Assembly (NCBI RefSeq): GCF_900104815.1
Contig: NZ_FNTD01000004.1
Coordinates: 1,984,001-2,048,000 of the forward strand
Source: Streptomyces misionensis
GTDB taxonomy: Bacteria > Actinomycetota > Actinomycetes > Streptomycetales > Streptomycetaceae
Length of the DNA stretch: 64,000 nt
Reading direction: 5' to 3'
A program made the position numbers and the translations under genes. Below, piece after piece: positions 42,636 through 52,252 of the stretch. The notes beneath the pieces are model-generated. The model did not search any database, had not been told where the DNA came from, and was given only the letters and a program-made list of their open reading frames with translations. Each line of letters starts with the position of its first letter. Position 1 is the stretch's first letter.

Positions 42636-43675
42636 GGCTGCTTCTCCTCCTCGGTCTGCCGGGGTGGCCGGTCGAACTCGTCGGTGACCACCGGGGCCGC
42701 GTCCCCGTCCCCGCCGGTCCAGCGGACCAGCAGCTCGCCGAGGGCCGTCTCCTGCTCCAGGGCGACGGCCTTCTCCCGGTACAGCTCCAGGAGGGCCAGG
42801 AAGCGGGCGACGACGGTCAGGGTGTCGTCGGCGTCCTCGACCAGCGCCCCGAAGCCCGCCTCGCCCAGTTCCCGCAGCCGCGCCACCACGATCCGCGCCT
42901 GCTCCTGCACGCTGACCAGCGGGGCGTGGATGTGGTCGACGTAGACCTGCGGCTTGGGCCTGGGCTGCATCGCCTTGACCGCGAGCCTGGCGAACCCCTC
43001 GGGGCCGATGCTGATCACGACCTCGGGCAGCAGCTCGGCGTGCTCGGGCTCCAGACCGACGGTACGGGGGTGGCGCCGGGCCTCCTCCTCGACGCGCGCG
43101 TTGAAGATGTCGGCGATCCGCTTGTACGCCCGGTACTGGAGCAGCCGCGCGAACAGCAGGTCCCGCGCCTCCAGCAGCGCGAGGTCGGCCTCGTCCTCCA
43201 CCTCGGCGGCGGGCAGCAGCCGGGCCGCCTTCAGATCGAGCAGGGTGGCGGCCACGACCAGGAACTCCGTCGTCTGGTCCAGGTCCCAGTCCGGGCCCAT
43301 CGCCCTGATGTGCGCCATGAACTCGTCGGTCACCTTCGACAGGGCGACCTCGGTGACGTCCAGCTTGTGCTTGGAGATCAGCTGGAGCAGCAGGTCGAAG
43401 GGGCCCTCGAAGTTGGAGAGGCGGACCTTGAAGACGCCGTCGGGTGCGTCGTCGGGGGTCGCGTCGGACGCGGGTGGCTCGTCGGTCGCGGGTCCCGGCC
43501 CTGGTCCGGGTCGGGGCGCGGGCTCCGGTCCGGGCCCGGGCTCCGGTCCGGCGGCAGGGGGTTCTTCCGGTACGACCGTCCCGTGGGCCTCTTCGAGCGC
43601 CGCGGCGCCCGGTCCCCGACCCAGCGCACGCCGACGGCCGGCGGTACCGGGATCGGGGAGGTCGAACGAGGTCAT
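42632..43675 (-). CDS. scpA: Chromosome condensation kleisin ScpA
   Basis: A 347-residue kleisin. The core begins with FKVRLSNFEGPFDLLLQLIS (about 84-103), the SMC-neck-binding N-terminal helix, and ends in a winged helix (VVARFLALLELYREKAVALE) that binds the SMC head. Compared with the usual 250-280 residues it has an N-terminal extension of about 80 residues rich in Pro and Gly (PEPGPGPEPAPRPGPGPGPA), common in streptomycetes. It acts with SMC and ScpB to compact and align chromosome arms. Gene order parA-like - small gene - scpA - scpB - rluB is conserved in actinobacteria. Confidence 0.95.
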   Translation of the reverse strand: MTSFDLPDPGTAGRRRALGRGPGAAALEEAHGTVVPEEPPAAGPEPGPGPEPAPRPGPGPGPATDEPPASDATPDDAPDGVFKVRLSNFEGPFDLLLQLISKHKLDVTEVALSKVTDEFMAHIRAMGPDWDLDQTTEFLVVAATLLDLKAARLLPAAEVEDEADLALLEARDLLFARLLQYRAYKRIADIFNARVEEEARRHPRTVGLEPEHAELLPEVVISIGPEGFARLAVKAMQPRPKPQVYVDHIHAPLVSVQEQARIVVARLRELGEAGFGALVEDADDTLTVVARFLALLELYREKAVALEQETALGELLVRWTGGDGDAAPVVTDEFDRPPRQTEEEKQP

Positions 43676-43693
43676 GGCCCCCGCAGGCTACCG

Positions 43694-44224
43694 CTAACGT
43701 CCCCGCAGCCGTCGCACGAGGATGCTCGCGTCCCCCCGGGACTCCAGGTCGGCCAGCACCACGGCCACCGCCTCGCGCACGATGCGCCCGCGGTCCACCG
43801 CGAGTCCGTGCTCGCCCCGGAGCACCAGCCGCGCGTGCTCCAGGTCCATCAGTTCCTCGGCGGACACGTACACGGTGATCTTCTCGTCGTGCCGCTCGCG
43901 CCCGCTGGGCCGGCGGCTGGCCGCCCGTCCCCGCTTGCGCGGCTGGGCGGCGGCCGCGGGGCCGTCCGCCGCGGACTGCCGGCGCCGGCCGCGGGACTCG
44001 GCGTCGGCGGGCTCCGCTTCCGCAGCCACGTGCTCCACGCCCTCGCCGTCGCCGCTCCGCACGGGCACGGCCTGCGGCGCGTCCTCGGCGGCGGCCACGT
44101 CGTCGCTCTCCTGCGCGGGAGCCGGCACCCGGGCCTCACCGCCCGCCGCGCGCCGGGGAGTCGACGGCTGCAGCGCCGTCCCCCCTGTCGTACGGAAGAG
44201 TTCGTCGGCCCCCGGCAGACTCAC
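43694..44224 (-). CDS. Hypothetical protein with C-terminal ribbon-helix-helix-like region, partner of ParA-like ATPase
   Basis: A 176-residue protein. About residues 1-112 are disordered and rich in Ala, Pro, Arg and acidic residues. The C-terminal 60 residues look folded: KITVYVSAEELMDLEHARLV and DRGRIVREAVAVVLADLES, a strand followed by two helices as in ribbon-helix-helix DNA-binding proteins. The GTG at 44224 overlaps the ParA-like stop (GTGA), which fixes the start (V-S-L-P-G-A-D) and suggests stoichiometric coupling. By analogy to ParA-ParG/Omega pairs it may be a centromere-binding partner or adaptor, but this is inference. Confidence 0.75.
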   Translation of the reverse strand: MSLPGADELFRTTGGTALQPSTPRRAAGGEARVPAPAQESDDVAAAEDAPQAVPVRSGDGEGVEHVAAEAEPADAESRGRRRQSAADGPAAAAQPRKRGRAASRRPSGRERHDEKITVYVSAEELMDLEHARLVLRGEHGLAVDRGRIVREAVAVVLADLESRGDASILVRRLRGR

Positions 44225-45396
44225 TCGGCGTGACACCGGGCGAGCACCTCCCTGGCGAGCTGGCGGTAGGCGGCGGCACCGACGGAGTTGGAGGCGTACG
44301 TGGTGATCGGCTCACCGGCGACCGTGGTCTCCGGGAAGCGGACCGTGCGCCCGATGACCGTGTGGTAGACGTGGTCGTCGAACGCCTCGACCACCCGGGC
44401 GAGGACCTCGCGGCTGTGCACCGTGCGCGAGTCGTACATGGTGGCGAGGATGCCGTCCAGCTCCAGCTCGGGGTTGAGCCGTTCCTGGACCTTCTCGATG
44501 GTCTCGGTCAGCAGCGCGACACCGCGCAGCGCGAAGAACTCGCACTCCAGCGGCACGATCACCTTGTGCGCGGCGGTCAGCGCGTTCACCGTGAGCAGGC
44601 CGAGCGAGGGCTGGCAGTCGATCACGATGTAGTCGTAGTCGGGCAGCAGCGGCTTGAGCGCCCGCTGGAGCGTGGACTCGCGCGCGACCTCGGAGACCAG
44701 CTGGACCTCGGCGGCCGACAGGTCGATGTTGGAGGGCAGCAGGTCCATGTTGGGGACCGCGGTCTTCAGCAGGACCTCGTCCGCGGACATGCCCCGCTCC
44801 ATGAGCAGGTTGTAGACCGTGAGGTCGAGTTCCATGGGGTTGACGCCGAGACCCACCGACAGCGCGCCCTGCGGGTCGAAGTCCACGAGCAGCACGCGCC
44901 GGCCGTACTCCGCGAGCGCGGCACCCAGGTTGATGGTCGACGTCGTCTTGCCGACGCCGCCCTTCTGGTTGCACATCGCGATGATCTTCGCGGGGCCGTG
45001 GTCGGTCAGCGGGCCCGGGATCGGGAAGTACGGCAGCGGGCGTCCGGTGGGACCGATGCGCTCACGGCGCTGGCGGGCCGCGTCGGGCGCGAGCGTGGCC
45101 GCGTACTCCGGATCGGGCTCGTACTCGGCGTCGGGGTCGTAGAAGTGCCCCTCGGGCAGTTCGTCGTAGTCGGCGAAGTGGTTGTGGGGCGCGCCACTTC
45201 CGTCGCCGGCCATGGCGTTCACGTGATGGCCATCCATGCTCTGGTGTGCTGTCCGGGGCATGGGCGCTCCCGGACTCTGGTGGGCTGCGAAGGTGCGCAC
45301 AGCGACGGAGCCGACAGCCTCGAATCCCGCGGGCCCCTGGCCCCCTGCGGGCATTCCTGGTTGACCACCCCCGGGAGAAAATGTCGACTCATTCAC
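44221..45396 (-). CDS. ParA/Soj-like partition ATPase with N-terminal extension
   Basis: A 391-residue deviant-Walker ATPase. The P-loop is CNQKGGVGKTTSTINLGAAL (about 150-169) with the intermonomer Lys, followed by LLVDFDPQGALSVGLG and the switch VIDCQPSLGLLTVNAL. The first about 145 residues are a low-complexity extension with His, Pro and acidic residues, absent from the main chromosomal ParA. This is the second ParA-like gene known beside scpAB in Streptomyces, not the one in the oriC parAB operon. GTG 45396 is the start, with AAGGAGGT about 10 bases upstream. A TTGCTG/TAGAGT promoter lies upstream. Confidence 0.9.
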   Translation of the reverse strand: MNESTFSPGGGQPGMPAGGQGPAGFEAVGSVAVRTFAAHQSPGAPMPRTAHQSMDGHHVNAMAGDGSGAPHNHFADYDELPEGHFYDPDAEYEPDPEYAATLAPDAARQRRERIGPTGRPLPYFPIPGPLTDHGPAKIIAMCNQKGGVGKTTSTINLGAALAEYGRRVLLVDFDPQGALSVGLGVNPMELDLTVYNLLMERGMSADEVLLKTAVPNMDLLPSNIDLSAAEVQLVSEVARESTLQRALKPLLPDYDYIVIDCQPSLGLLTVNALTAAHKVIVPLECEFFALRGVALLTETIEKVQERLNPELELDGILATMYDSRTVHSREVLARVVEAFDDHVYHTVIGRTVRFPETTVAGEPITTYASNSVGAAAYRQLAREVLARCHAE

Positions 45397-45469
45397 AAGT
45401 CGTCTTACCTCCTTGGTGACCAGGAAACTTCTAGACAAGGTCAGCGTGGCACCATGCCGACGGTTGGCG

Positions 45470-45499
45470 ACTCTATGGCGTGTCGGCGGTCCGCAGCAA
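45470..45499 (-). promoter_or_regulatory. Predicted promoter of the parA-like - scpAB operon
   Basis: Minus-strand -35 TTGCTG (45499-45494) and -10 TAGAGT (45475-45470) with 18-bp spacing. The transcript would have a 5' leader of about 65-70 nt before the GTG at 45396. Confidence 0.5.
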
Positions 45500-45657
45500 C
45501 ACAATCCGCCGGACCCGGCAGGATGTGTCGGCAATGAAACATGTCGCTGTCAAGGGCGTACGGCCGTCGCACAGCAGGTTTCACCGGGGTGCGAATCGGT
45601 TGAACGGTTACGTTCGAGGCGAGTTGACCGAGAGTCGCAAAGTGACCATACACACAT

Positions 45658-45690
45658 CCGGCCGGACCTTGTCGGGCAAGGTCCGGCCGG
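45658..45690 (-). terminator. Terminator after ald
   Basis: 14-bp stem CCGGCCGGACCTTG (45658-45671) with its complement at 45677-45690 and a TCGGG loop, 78 bp past the ald stop. It may also act on the opposite strand. Confidence 0.8.
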
Positions 45691-45768
45691 GCGTGGGCGG
45701 TTGACGAGACGTGTTGACGAATCGCCTTTTGCCGGTGAGCGACTTGGCGACCCACCTGGTCGCCGAGG

Positions 45769-46893
45769 TCAGCCGAGCAGCGAGGCCAGCTCGACGTGCT
45801 CCAGGCCGTGGGCCTCGGCGACCTCCTTGTAAACCACCTTGCCGTCGTGGGTGTTGAGACCCTTGGCGAGCGCGGCGTCGCGGCGCAGCGCCTCGACCCA
45901 GCCGTTGTTGGCGAGGGAGACGATGTACGGCAGCGTCGCGTTGGTGAGGGCGTTGGTGGAGGTGTTCGGCACACCGCCCGGCATGTTGGCGACGCAGTAG
46001 AAGACCGAGTTGTGGACCTCGAAGGTCGGCTCGGCGTGCGTGGTGGGGCGGGAGTCCTCGAAGCAGCCGCCCTGGTCGATCGCGATGTCGACAAGGACAC
46101 TTCCGGGCTTCATGCGGGCGACCAGCTCGTTGGTGACGAGCTTCGGGGCCTTGGCGCCCGGGATCAGCACCGCGCCGATGACCAGGTCGGCGTCCAGGAC
46201 GGCCTTCTCCAGCTCGAAGGCGTTGGACATGATCGCCTTGACCTTCGTGCCGAAGATCTTGTCGGCCTCGCGCAGCTTGTTGATGTCGCGGTCGAGCAGG
46301 GTCACGTCGAAGCCCATGCCGACGGCGACCTGGGTGGCGTTCCAGCCGGAGACGCCGCCGCCGATGACCACGGCCTTGGCCGGGGTCACGCCCGGGACAC
46401 CGCCGGGCAGCACACCGCGGCCGCCGCCCGCGCGCATCAGGTGGTAGGCGCCGACCTGCGGGGCCAGCCGGCCCGCGACCTCGGACATCGGGGCGAGCAG
46501 CGGCAGCGAGCGGTTGGGCAGCTCGACCGTCTCGTAGGCGATGGCCGTGGTGCCGGACTCGATCAGGGCGTCCGTGCACTCCTTGGAGGCGGCCAGGTGC
46601 AGGTAGGTGAAGAGGATCTGGTCCTTGCGAAGGCGGTGGTACTCCTCCGCGATGGGCTCCTTGACCTTCAGCAGCAGGTCGGCGGCGGCCCAGACCTCGT
46701 CGGCGGTGTCCAGGATCCGGCCACCGGCGGCCACGTACTCGTCGTCCGTGATCGAGGAGCCGATGCCGGCGCCCCGCTCGATGACGACCTGGTGGCCGTT
46801 GCGCACCAGCTCGTGCACGCCGGCGGGGGTGATGGCCACCCGGAACTCGTTGTTCTTGACCTCGCGGGGGATGCCGACCTTCACGTCGATCAC
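45769..46893 (-). CDS. ald: Alanine dehydrogenase
   Basis: A 374-residue NAD-dependent enzyme that interconverts L-alanine with pyruvate and ammonia. It starts VKVGIPREVKNNEFRVAITP, with Arg and Lys for pyruvate binding; FTYLHLAA carries the His region, and AVVIGGGVSGWNATQVAVGM (about 171-190) is the NAD-binding loop. The NMPGGVPNTST segment is typical of the family. I chose GTG 46893 because AAGGA lies 5 bases upstream; a GTG 9 bases later is the alternative. It is monocistronic with a terminator downstream and a promoter with palindromes upstream, as expected for an alanine-regulated gene. Confidence 0.95.
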   Translation of the reverse strand: MIDVKVGIPREVKNNEFRVAITPAGVHELVRNGHQVVIERGAGIGSSITDDEYVAAGGRILDTADEVWAAADLLLKVKEPIAEEYHRLRKDQILFTYLHLAASKECTDALIESGTTAIAYETVELPNRSLPLLAPMSEVAGRLAPQVGAYHLMRAGGGRGVLPGGVPGVTPAKAVVIGGGVSGWNATQVAVGMGFDVTLLDRDINKLREADKIFGTKVKAIMSNAFELEKAVLDADLVIGAVLIPGAKAPKLVTNELVARMKPGSVLVDIAIDQGGCFEDSRPTTHAEPTFEVHNSVFYCVANMPGGVPNTSTNALTNATLPYIVSLANNGWVEALRRDAALAKGLNTHDGKVVYKEVAEAHGLEHVELASLLG

Positions 46894-46940
46894 GGTCCTT
46901 GGCTCAGGGGTATGGGGGTGCATTACAGGCGTACCCAGAC

Positions 46941-47014
46941 ATGCCTTGGCATACCGGGAGACACCGCAGGAACATGCGGCAGAGCCAGTTTAATGAAGGT
47001 GTTCCGCCTGTCTA
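46941..47014 (-). promoter_or_regulatory. Predicted ald promoter with inverted repeats
   Basis: Minus-strand -35 TAGACA (47014-47009) and -10 TAAACT (46992-46987), 16 bp apart. An inverted repeat AATGAAAGG...CCTTCATT (spacer about 15 bp) surrounds the -35/-10 region, and a perfect 12-bp palindrome ATGCCTTGGCAT lies at 46941-46952 in the leader. Lrp/AsnC-type control of ald is known in actinobacteria; the binding protein here is not identified. Confidence 0.5.
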
Positions 47015-47027
47015 GCCTTTCATTGCA

Positions 47028-49115
47028 TCAATCTTCTGACGATGCACCTCGGATTTCGTAGGCGTTCGCGTCCTGTTCCGGGCTTGTGTCCTGCTGTGAT
47101 GGCCGTTCCGGGCCCTCCTCACCCAGCAGACGCCCGGCCGTGGCCCGGTGCAAGCGGGCCGCCGTCGGGTCGCCGAGGCGCTCCACGGTGTCGGCCAGGC
47201 GCAGCTGCAACGCGGCCTGGAGGCGGACGTCGTCCGCGCGCCGCGCCCACTCCACCGCCTCCTGGCAGGTGTGCAGCGATTCCTGCGGCCGTCCCGCGTA
47301 CTCCTGCACCCGGGCCATCTCGCTCAACGCCCTTGCGTGGGCCGCGACTTCACCGCTCTTGCGGTAGGCCGCACAGGCCGCCCGCCAGTTCCGCAGCGCC
47401 TCGCCGTAGCGGCCCGCGTAGGTGTGGGCGGTGGCGATCCGGCCGTACAGCCGGGCGGCCTCGGTGCGCTCGCCGCGGGCCAGCCGGTCGGCTAGCGCCC
47501 GCCCGAACCAGTCGGCGGCCCGGTCGTAGTCACCCAGCTCCTGGTGGGCGCCGCCTACGGATTCCATCGCGCGGCCGGTGGCGTACGGGTCGTTCGCCTC
47601 GCGTCCGGCGTCCAGCGCGTCCCGGTAGCGGGCCAGCGCGTCCCGGGTGCGGCCGGTCTGGGCGTCCAGGTCGCCCAGGTTCAGCAACGCCGCGGCCCGC
47701 TCCCGGGGCAGCCCGCGCCGCTGCGCGACATCCAGCACCAGCCCGTGCACGCCGTACAGGTCGGCGGCCGCGGCCTGGGTGCCGACATGCGCCGCGAAGG
47801 CCCTGACCAGCTGCGACAGCAGCCGCCTCGCCAGGGTGTCCAGTTCTCCGTCGGCCACCGCGAGCCGGGCGGAGGCCAGCAGCGCGGGCCTGCGCACGCG
47901 CAGCCACTCGGCGGCCGCGCGGGGGTCGGCGAAGCGCACCGCCGGGGGCAGGGCCTGGATCTTCTCGCGGGACTGCGGGCTGTCGGTCTCGGTGATGGCC
48001 CGGCAGGAGTGCAGCAGCCGTACCGTGCGCTCCAGCATCCGGGCCCGGGCCAGCTGGAGCTCCCCCGGCCGTTCCTGGGCCTCGGCCAGGGCGCGCAGCA
48101 GCGGGTGCAGCCAGCCCGGCACCTCGTACTCGGCGAGCGGCGAGTCCACCGGCCGTAGTAGGCCGAGGGCGACGAAGTCGTCCAGGGTGGCGCGGGCGGC
48201 CTCCACCGAGCAGCCGGCCAGCGCGGAGGCGGTGTGGTCGTCGACCGGGCCGGCCGGGGCCAGGCTGAGCAGTCGCAGTATCCGGGCGGCGGGGCCGGGC
48301 AGCTCCTCGTGCACCAGCCGGAAGACGCGGGCCAGTGGGGTGGCGTCGGCGTCGTCCGCGCCGTCCTGCCCATAGGTGTGCATCCGCTTGGCGAGGTCGG
48401 AGACGGCGGCCTTGGGGCGGGCGGCGAGCCAGCCGCCGGCCAGCACCAGGGTGGCCGGGTGGCCCTGGCAGGCCTCCACCAGACTCTCGGCGGAGCGGGG
48501 GTCGACGGTGACGCGGACCGAGCCGGTGTAGCGGGTGAGCAGCTCGACGGCGGACTTGGTGTCGAGGCCGCCCAGGGTGCAGGGGCGGACGTCCGCGATG
48601 CCGGTGAGCGGGCCCTTGGAGACGGCCACCACCAGGCAGTCCGGGGCGTCCGGGAGCAACGCGTCGACCTGTTCGGCGCCGGCCGCGTCGTCCAGGAAGA
48701 GCAGTGCCCGGCGGCCGGCGAGGGCGGTGCGCAGGGCCTCGGTCAGATCGTCCTCGGCGGCGCCGGCCGGGGCGGGCACCCGCAGCGCGGCCAGCAGTTC
48801 GCGGGCGGCCCGCTCCACCGGGACCGGGGTGCCGTCGGCCTCGCCGAGCCGGGCGCGCAGCACCCCGTCGGGGTAACGGTGCGCGACCTGGCGGACCAGT
48901 TCGGCGGCGAGGGTGGTGCGGCCGGAACCGGGGCGCCCGGCGATCAGCAGGACCCGCGCGCGGGGCGCCTTGCGGCCGGAGATGGTGTCCAGGCCCGCGC
49001 GCTCGATGTCGGCGCGCAGCTCCTTCAACTCCCGTGCGCGGCCCAGGAAATGGTCCCCGTCGGCCGAGGGCGCGGACAGCCGCGCACCGCCTGTGTCCAC
49101 CGCCTGATCCGTCAC
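47028..49115 (-). CDS. STAND-type NTPase with TPR repeats (regulatory protein)
   Basis: A 695-residue protein. An N-terminal FLGRARELKELRADIERAGLD module leads to an NB-ARC-like ATPase with Walker A LLIAGRPGSGRTTLAAEL (about 49-66) and Walker B RRALLFLDD. A winged-helix segment and a DNA-binding-free linker follow, then tetratricopeptide repeats from about residue 480 (for example GRTRDALARYRDALDAGREA, GDYDRAADWFGRALADR, GRYGEALRNWRAACAAYRK). This is the AfsR-type sensory half without the OmpR-like DNA-binding domain. Such proteins oligomerise on ligand binding; the target is unknown. GTG 49115 with GGGAG 9 bases upstream is preferred to an ATG 41 codons earlier. Confidence 0.82.
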   Translation of the reverse strand: MTDQAVDTGGARLSAPSADGDHFLGRARELKELRADIERAGLDTISGRKAPRARVLLIAGRPGSGRTTLAAELVRQVAHRYPDGVLRARLGEADGTPVPVERAARELLAALRVPAPAGAAEDDLTEALRTALAGRRALLFLDDAAGAEQVDALLPDAPDCLVVAVSKGPLTGIADVRPCTLGGLDTKSAVELLTRYTGSVRVTVDPRSAESLVEACQGHPATLVLAGGWLAARPKAAVSDLAKRMHTYGQDGADDADATPLARVFRLVHEELPGPAARILRLLSLAPAGPVDDHTASALAGCSVEAARATLDDFVALGLLRPVDSPLAEYEVPGWLHPLLRALAEAQERPGELQLARARMLERTVRLLHSCRAITETDSPQSREKIQALPPAVRFADPRAAAEWLRVRRPALLASARLAVADGELDTLARRLLSQLVRAFAAHVGTQAAAADLYGVHGLVLDVAQRRGLPRERAAALLNLGDLDAQTGRTRDALARYRDALDAGREANDPYATGRAMESVGGAHQELGDYDRAADWFGRALADRLARGERTEAARLYGRIATAHTYAGRYGEALRNWRAACAAYRKSGEVAAHARALSEMARVQEYAGRPQESLHTCQEAVEWARRADDVRLQAALQLRLADTVERLGDPTAARLHRATAGRLLGEEGPERPSQQDTSPEQDANAYEIRGASSED

Positions 49116-49287
49116 GGGCCACACTCCCGTCCCACACCGCACGCGCAAGCCCGCCGGATCTTCCGGTACGGGCGTTGAAGAGCCTAGTTCACGCTCTGCG
49201 ACGTTCCGCTCGGAGCGCGGCGGGGACGACGGGGACATCGCCCGATCGGATCAGGCGATGGTCACACCAATGGGGTTCCGCGCGGGT

Positions 49288-49917
49288 TCAGGAGGAGAAC
49301 GGGCGGGCCGGCCAGGGCGCGTCCGCCGGGCGCAGCGCGTCCAGCCCGTCCCCGCCGCGCGCGGCCACCAGGGAGAGCACCCCGACGACCAGGCAGTTGT
49401 TGTGCACGTCACCGGCGAGCACGAGGCGCACCAGCTCGTCGACCGGCACCCGCGCGTGCTGCATGTCGGTCTCCTCGTGCTCCGCCGCGAAGCGCTCCCC
49501 CTCCGCCTCGGACAGATCACGCGCGAGGAAGATCCGCACGGCCTCGTCGCAGCCGCCGGGGGTGGTGTACACGTCGGTGAGCACCCGCCAGTCCTCGGCC
49601 TTGACGTGCGCCTCCTCGTACAGCTCGCGCTGGGCGGCGTGCAGCGGGTTCTCGCCGGGCACGTCGAGCAGCCCGGCCGGGATCTCCCACAGCTTGTGGC
49701 GCACCGGGTGGCGGTACTGGTTGATCAGCAGCACCCGGTCCTCCTCGTCGAGGGCGAGGACGGCGACCGAGCCCGGGTGGACCTGGTAGTCGCGGCGGAC
49801 CACCGAGCCGTCCGGCATGACCACCTCGTCGGTGCGCACCGAGGTCTTGTTGCCGACGAAGGGGGTCTCCGTCGCCCGGATCTCCCACTCCTCGCGGGTG
49901 TCCTTGATCGTCGTCAT
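49288..49917 (-). CDS. NUDIX hydrolase, ADP-ribose pyrophosphatase type
   Basis: A 209-residue NUDIX protein. The Nudix box region reads PGENPLHAAQRELYEEAHV (about 94-112), with R-E-L-x-E-E metal ligands; the downstream CDEAVRIFLARDL and the N-terminal EIRATETPFVGNKTSVRTD (about 12-30) match the ADP-ribose pyrophosphatase group. It would convert ADP-ribose to AMP and ribose 5-phosphate. The gene lies 83 bp after pyrG, the same pairing as pyrG and a NUDIX gene in mycobacteria. ATG 49917 has AGGACAGGG upstream. Confidence 0.9.
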   Translation of the reverse strand: MTTIKDTREEWEIRATETPFVGNKTSVRTDEVVMPDGSVVRRDYQVHPGSVAVLALDEEDRVLLINQYRHPVRHKLWEIPAGLLDVPGENPLHAAQRELYEEAHVKAEDWRVLTDVYTTPGGCDEAVRIFLARDLSEAEGERFAAEHEETDMQHARVPVDELVRLVLAGDVHNNCLVVGVLSLVAARGGDGLDALRPADAPWPARPFSS

Positions 49918-50000
49918 GCCCTGTCCTTCCCCATGTGCACGAACGGCCGGGACGCTGTCCTCGCGGACACGCGCGCCCCGGCCACCGTACAACTCCCGCG

Positions 50001-51650
<1,650 letters not shown>

Positions 51651-51656
51651 GGCCAA

Positions 51657-52252
51657 GAGGGGGCTCCCGTGGTCGCTGGCTGTCGTGCGGTGCGGCTGTC
51701 CGCCCCGGATCGCTCCGAGGGTGCCGTCGCTGCGGTTCGGGGGTTTCGGCCCACCGGTCCACGGGCTACCAGGGTATCAGCGCCCGGAGGCAATGGCTTC
51801 CGGCCACGCTCCGTACACGGATGCGTCGACTTTCGGCCACCTTGTGCATACGGACGCGCACGCGGTGGCACCGGGACCGGGGCCGCGCAGGACCCGTCGG
51901 CCTCCTGCGTCCCAGGGGTAAGCACAGTCCCGTCCGCCCCACACGATCATCACCAAGGGCTCACTCGTTCGGCGCACACAGGTTGCCCGGAGCGGCACGC
52001 GGATCACCCGGGTGCGTCGTATCCTGCTCGGACATTCACTGCCGGGCCCGGCCGGACGACGGCACACCCCAGCCCGAATCACCCGGAACAACGAGAGCGC
52101 GGCAGTTCGTTGAGCAAAGACTGTCGTTTTGCCTCAGGGCTCGGCGGGCTGCTTTGCTTCACCGCTCAACGACGCACAACAACGACCCCTTGACCGCACT
52201 AGCGACAGCCCCCTTGCGCGGGGGTGACGTGGCCGTTCGACTGGAGTTGCAC
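51657..52252. other. Divergent intergenic region between pyrG and the GH15 gene
   Basis: About 600 bp with control elements for both genes. No strong -35/-10 pairs were found; TTGCCT at about 51794-51789 (minus) is a possible pyrG -35. On the plus strand a TTG-started frame (52110-52193, 27 codons) encodes a peptide with CRFASGLGGLLCFTAQ and a Thr run, without a ribosome-binding site; it is not called a gene. A small GC hairpin CCCCC...GGGGG lies at about 52209-52224. Confidence 0.45.

Larger units (their letters stand above)
45397..45768. other. Intergenic region between parA-like and ald
   Basis: 372 bp holding the ParA-like promoter (45470-45499) and leader, and the ald terminator (45658-45690). 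A second TTGACA (minus strand, about 45561-45556) has no good -10. No parS (GTTTCACGTGAAAC) is present, only a GTTTCACC half. A 56-codon plus-strand frame at 45534-45704 has no ribosome-binding site and runs through the terminator, so it is not called. Confidence 0.55.

Noticed and set aside
45578..45590. parS-like GTTTCACC near the ParA-like gene
   Set aside because: Only one half of GTTTCACGTGAAAC is present; the other half does not match.
45534..45704. Small plus-strand frame of 56 codons between parA-like and ald
   Set aside because: No ribosome-binding site, and the frame runs through the strong ald terminator hairpin.
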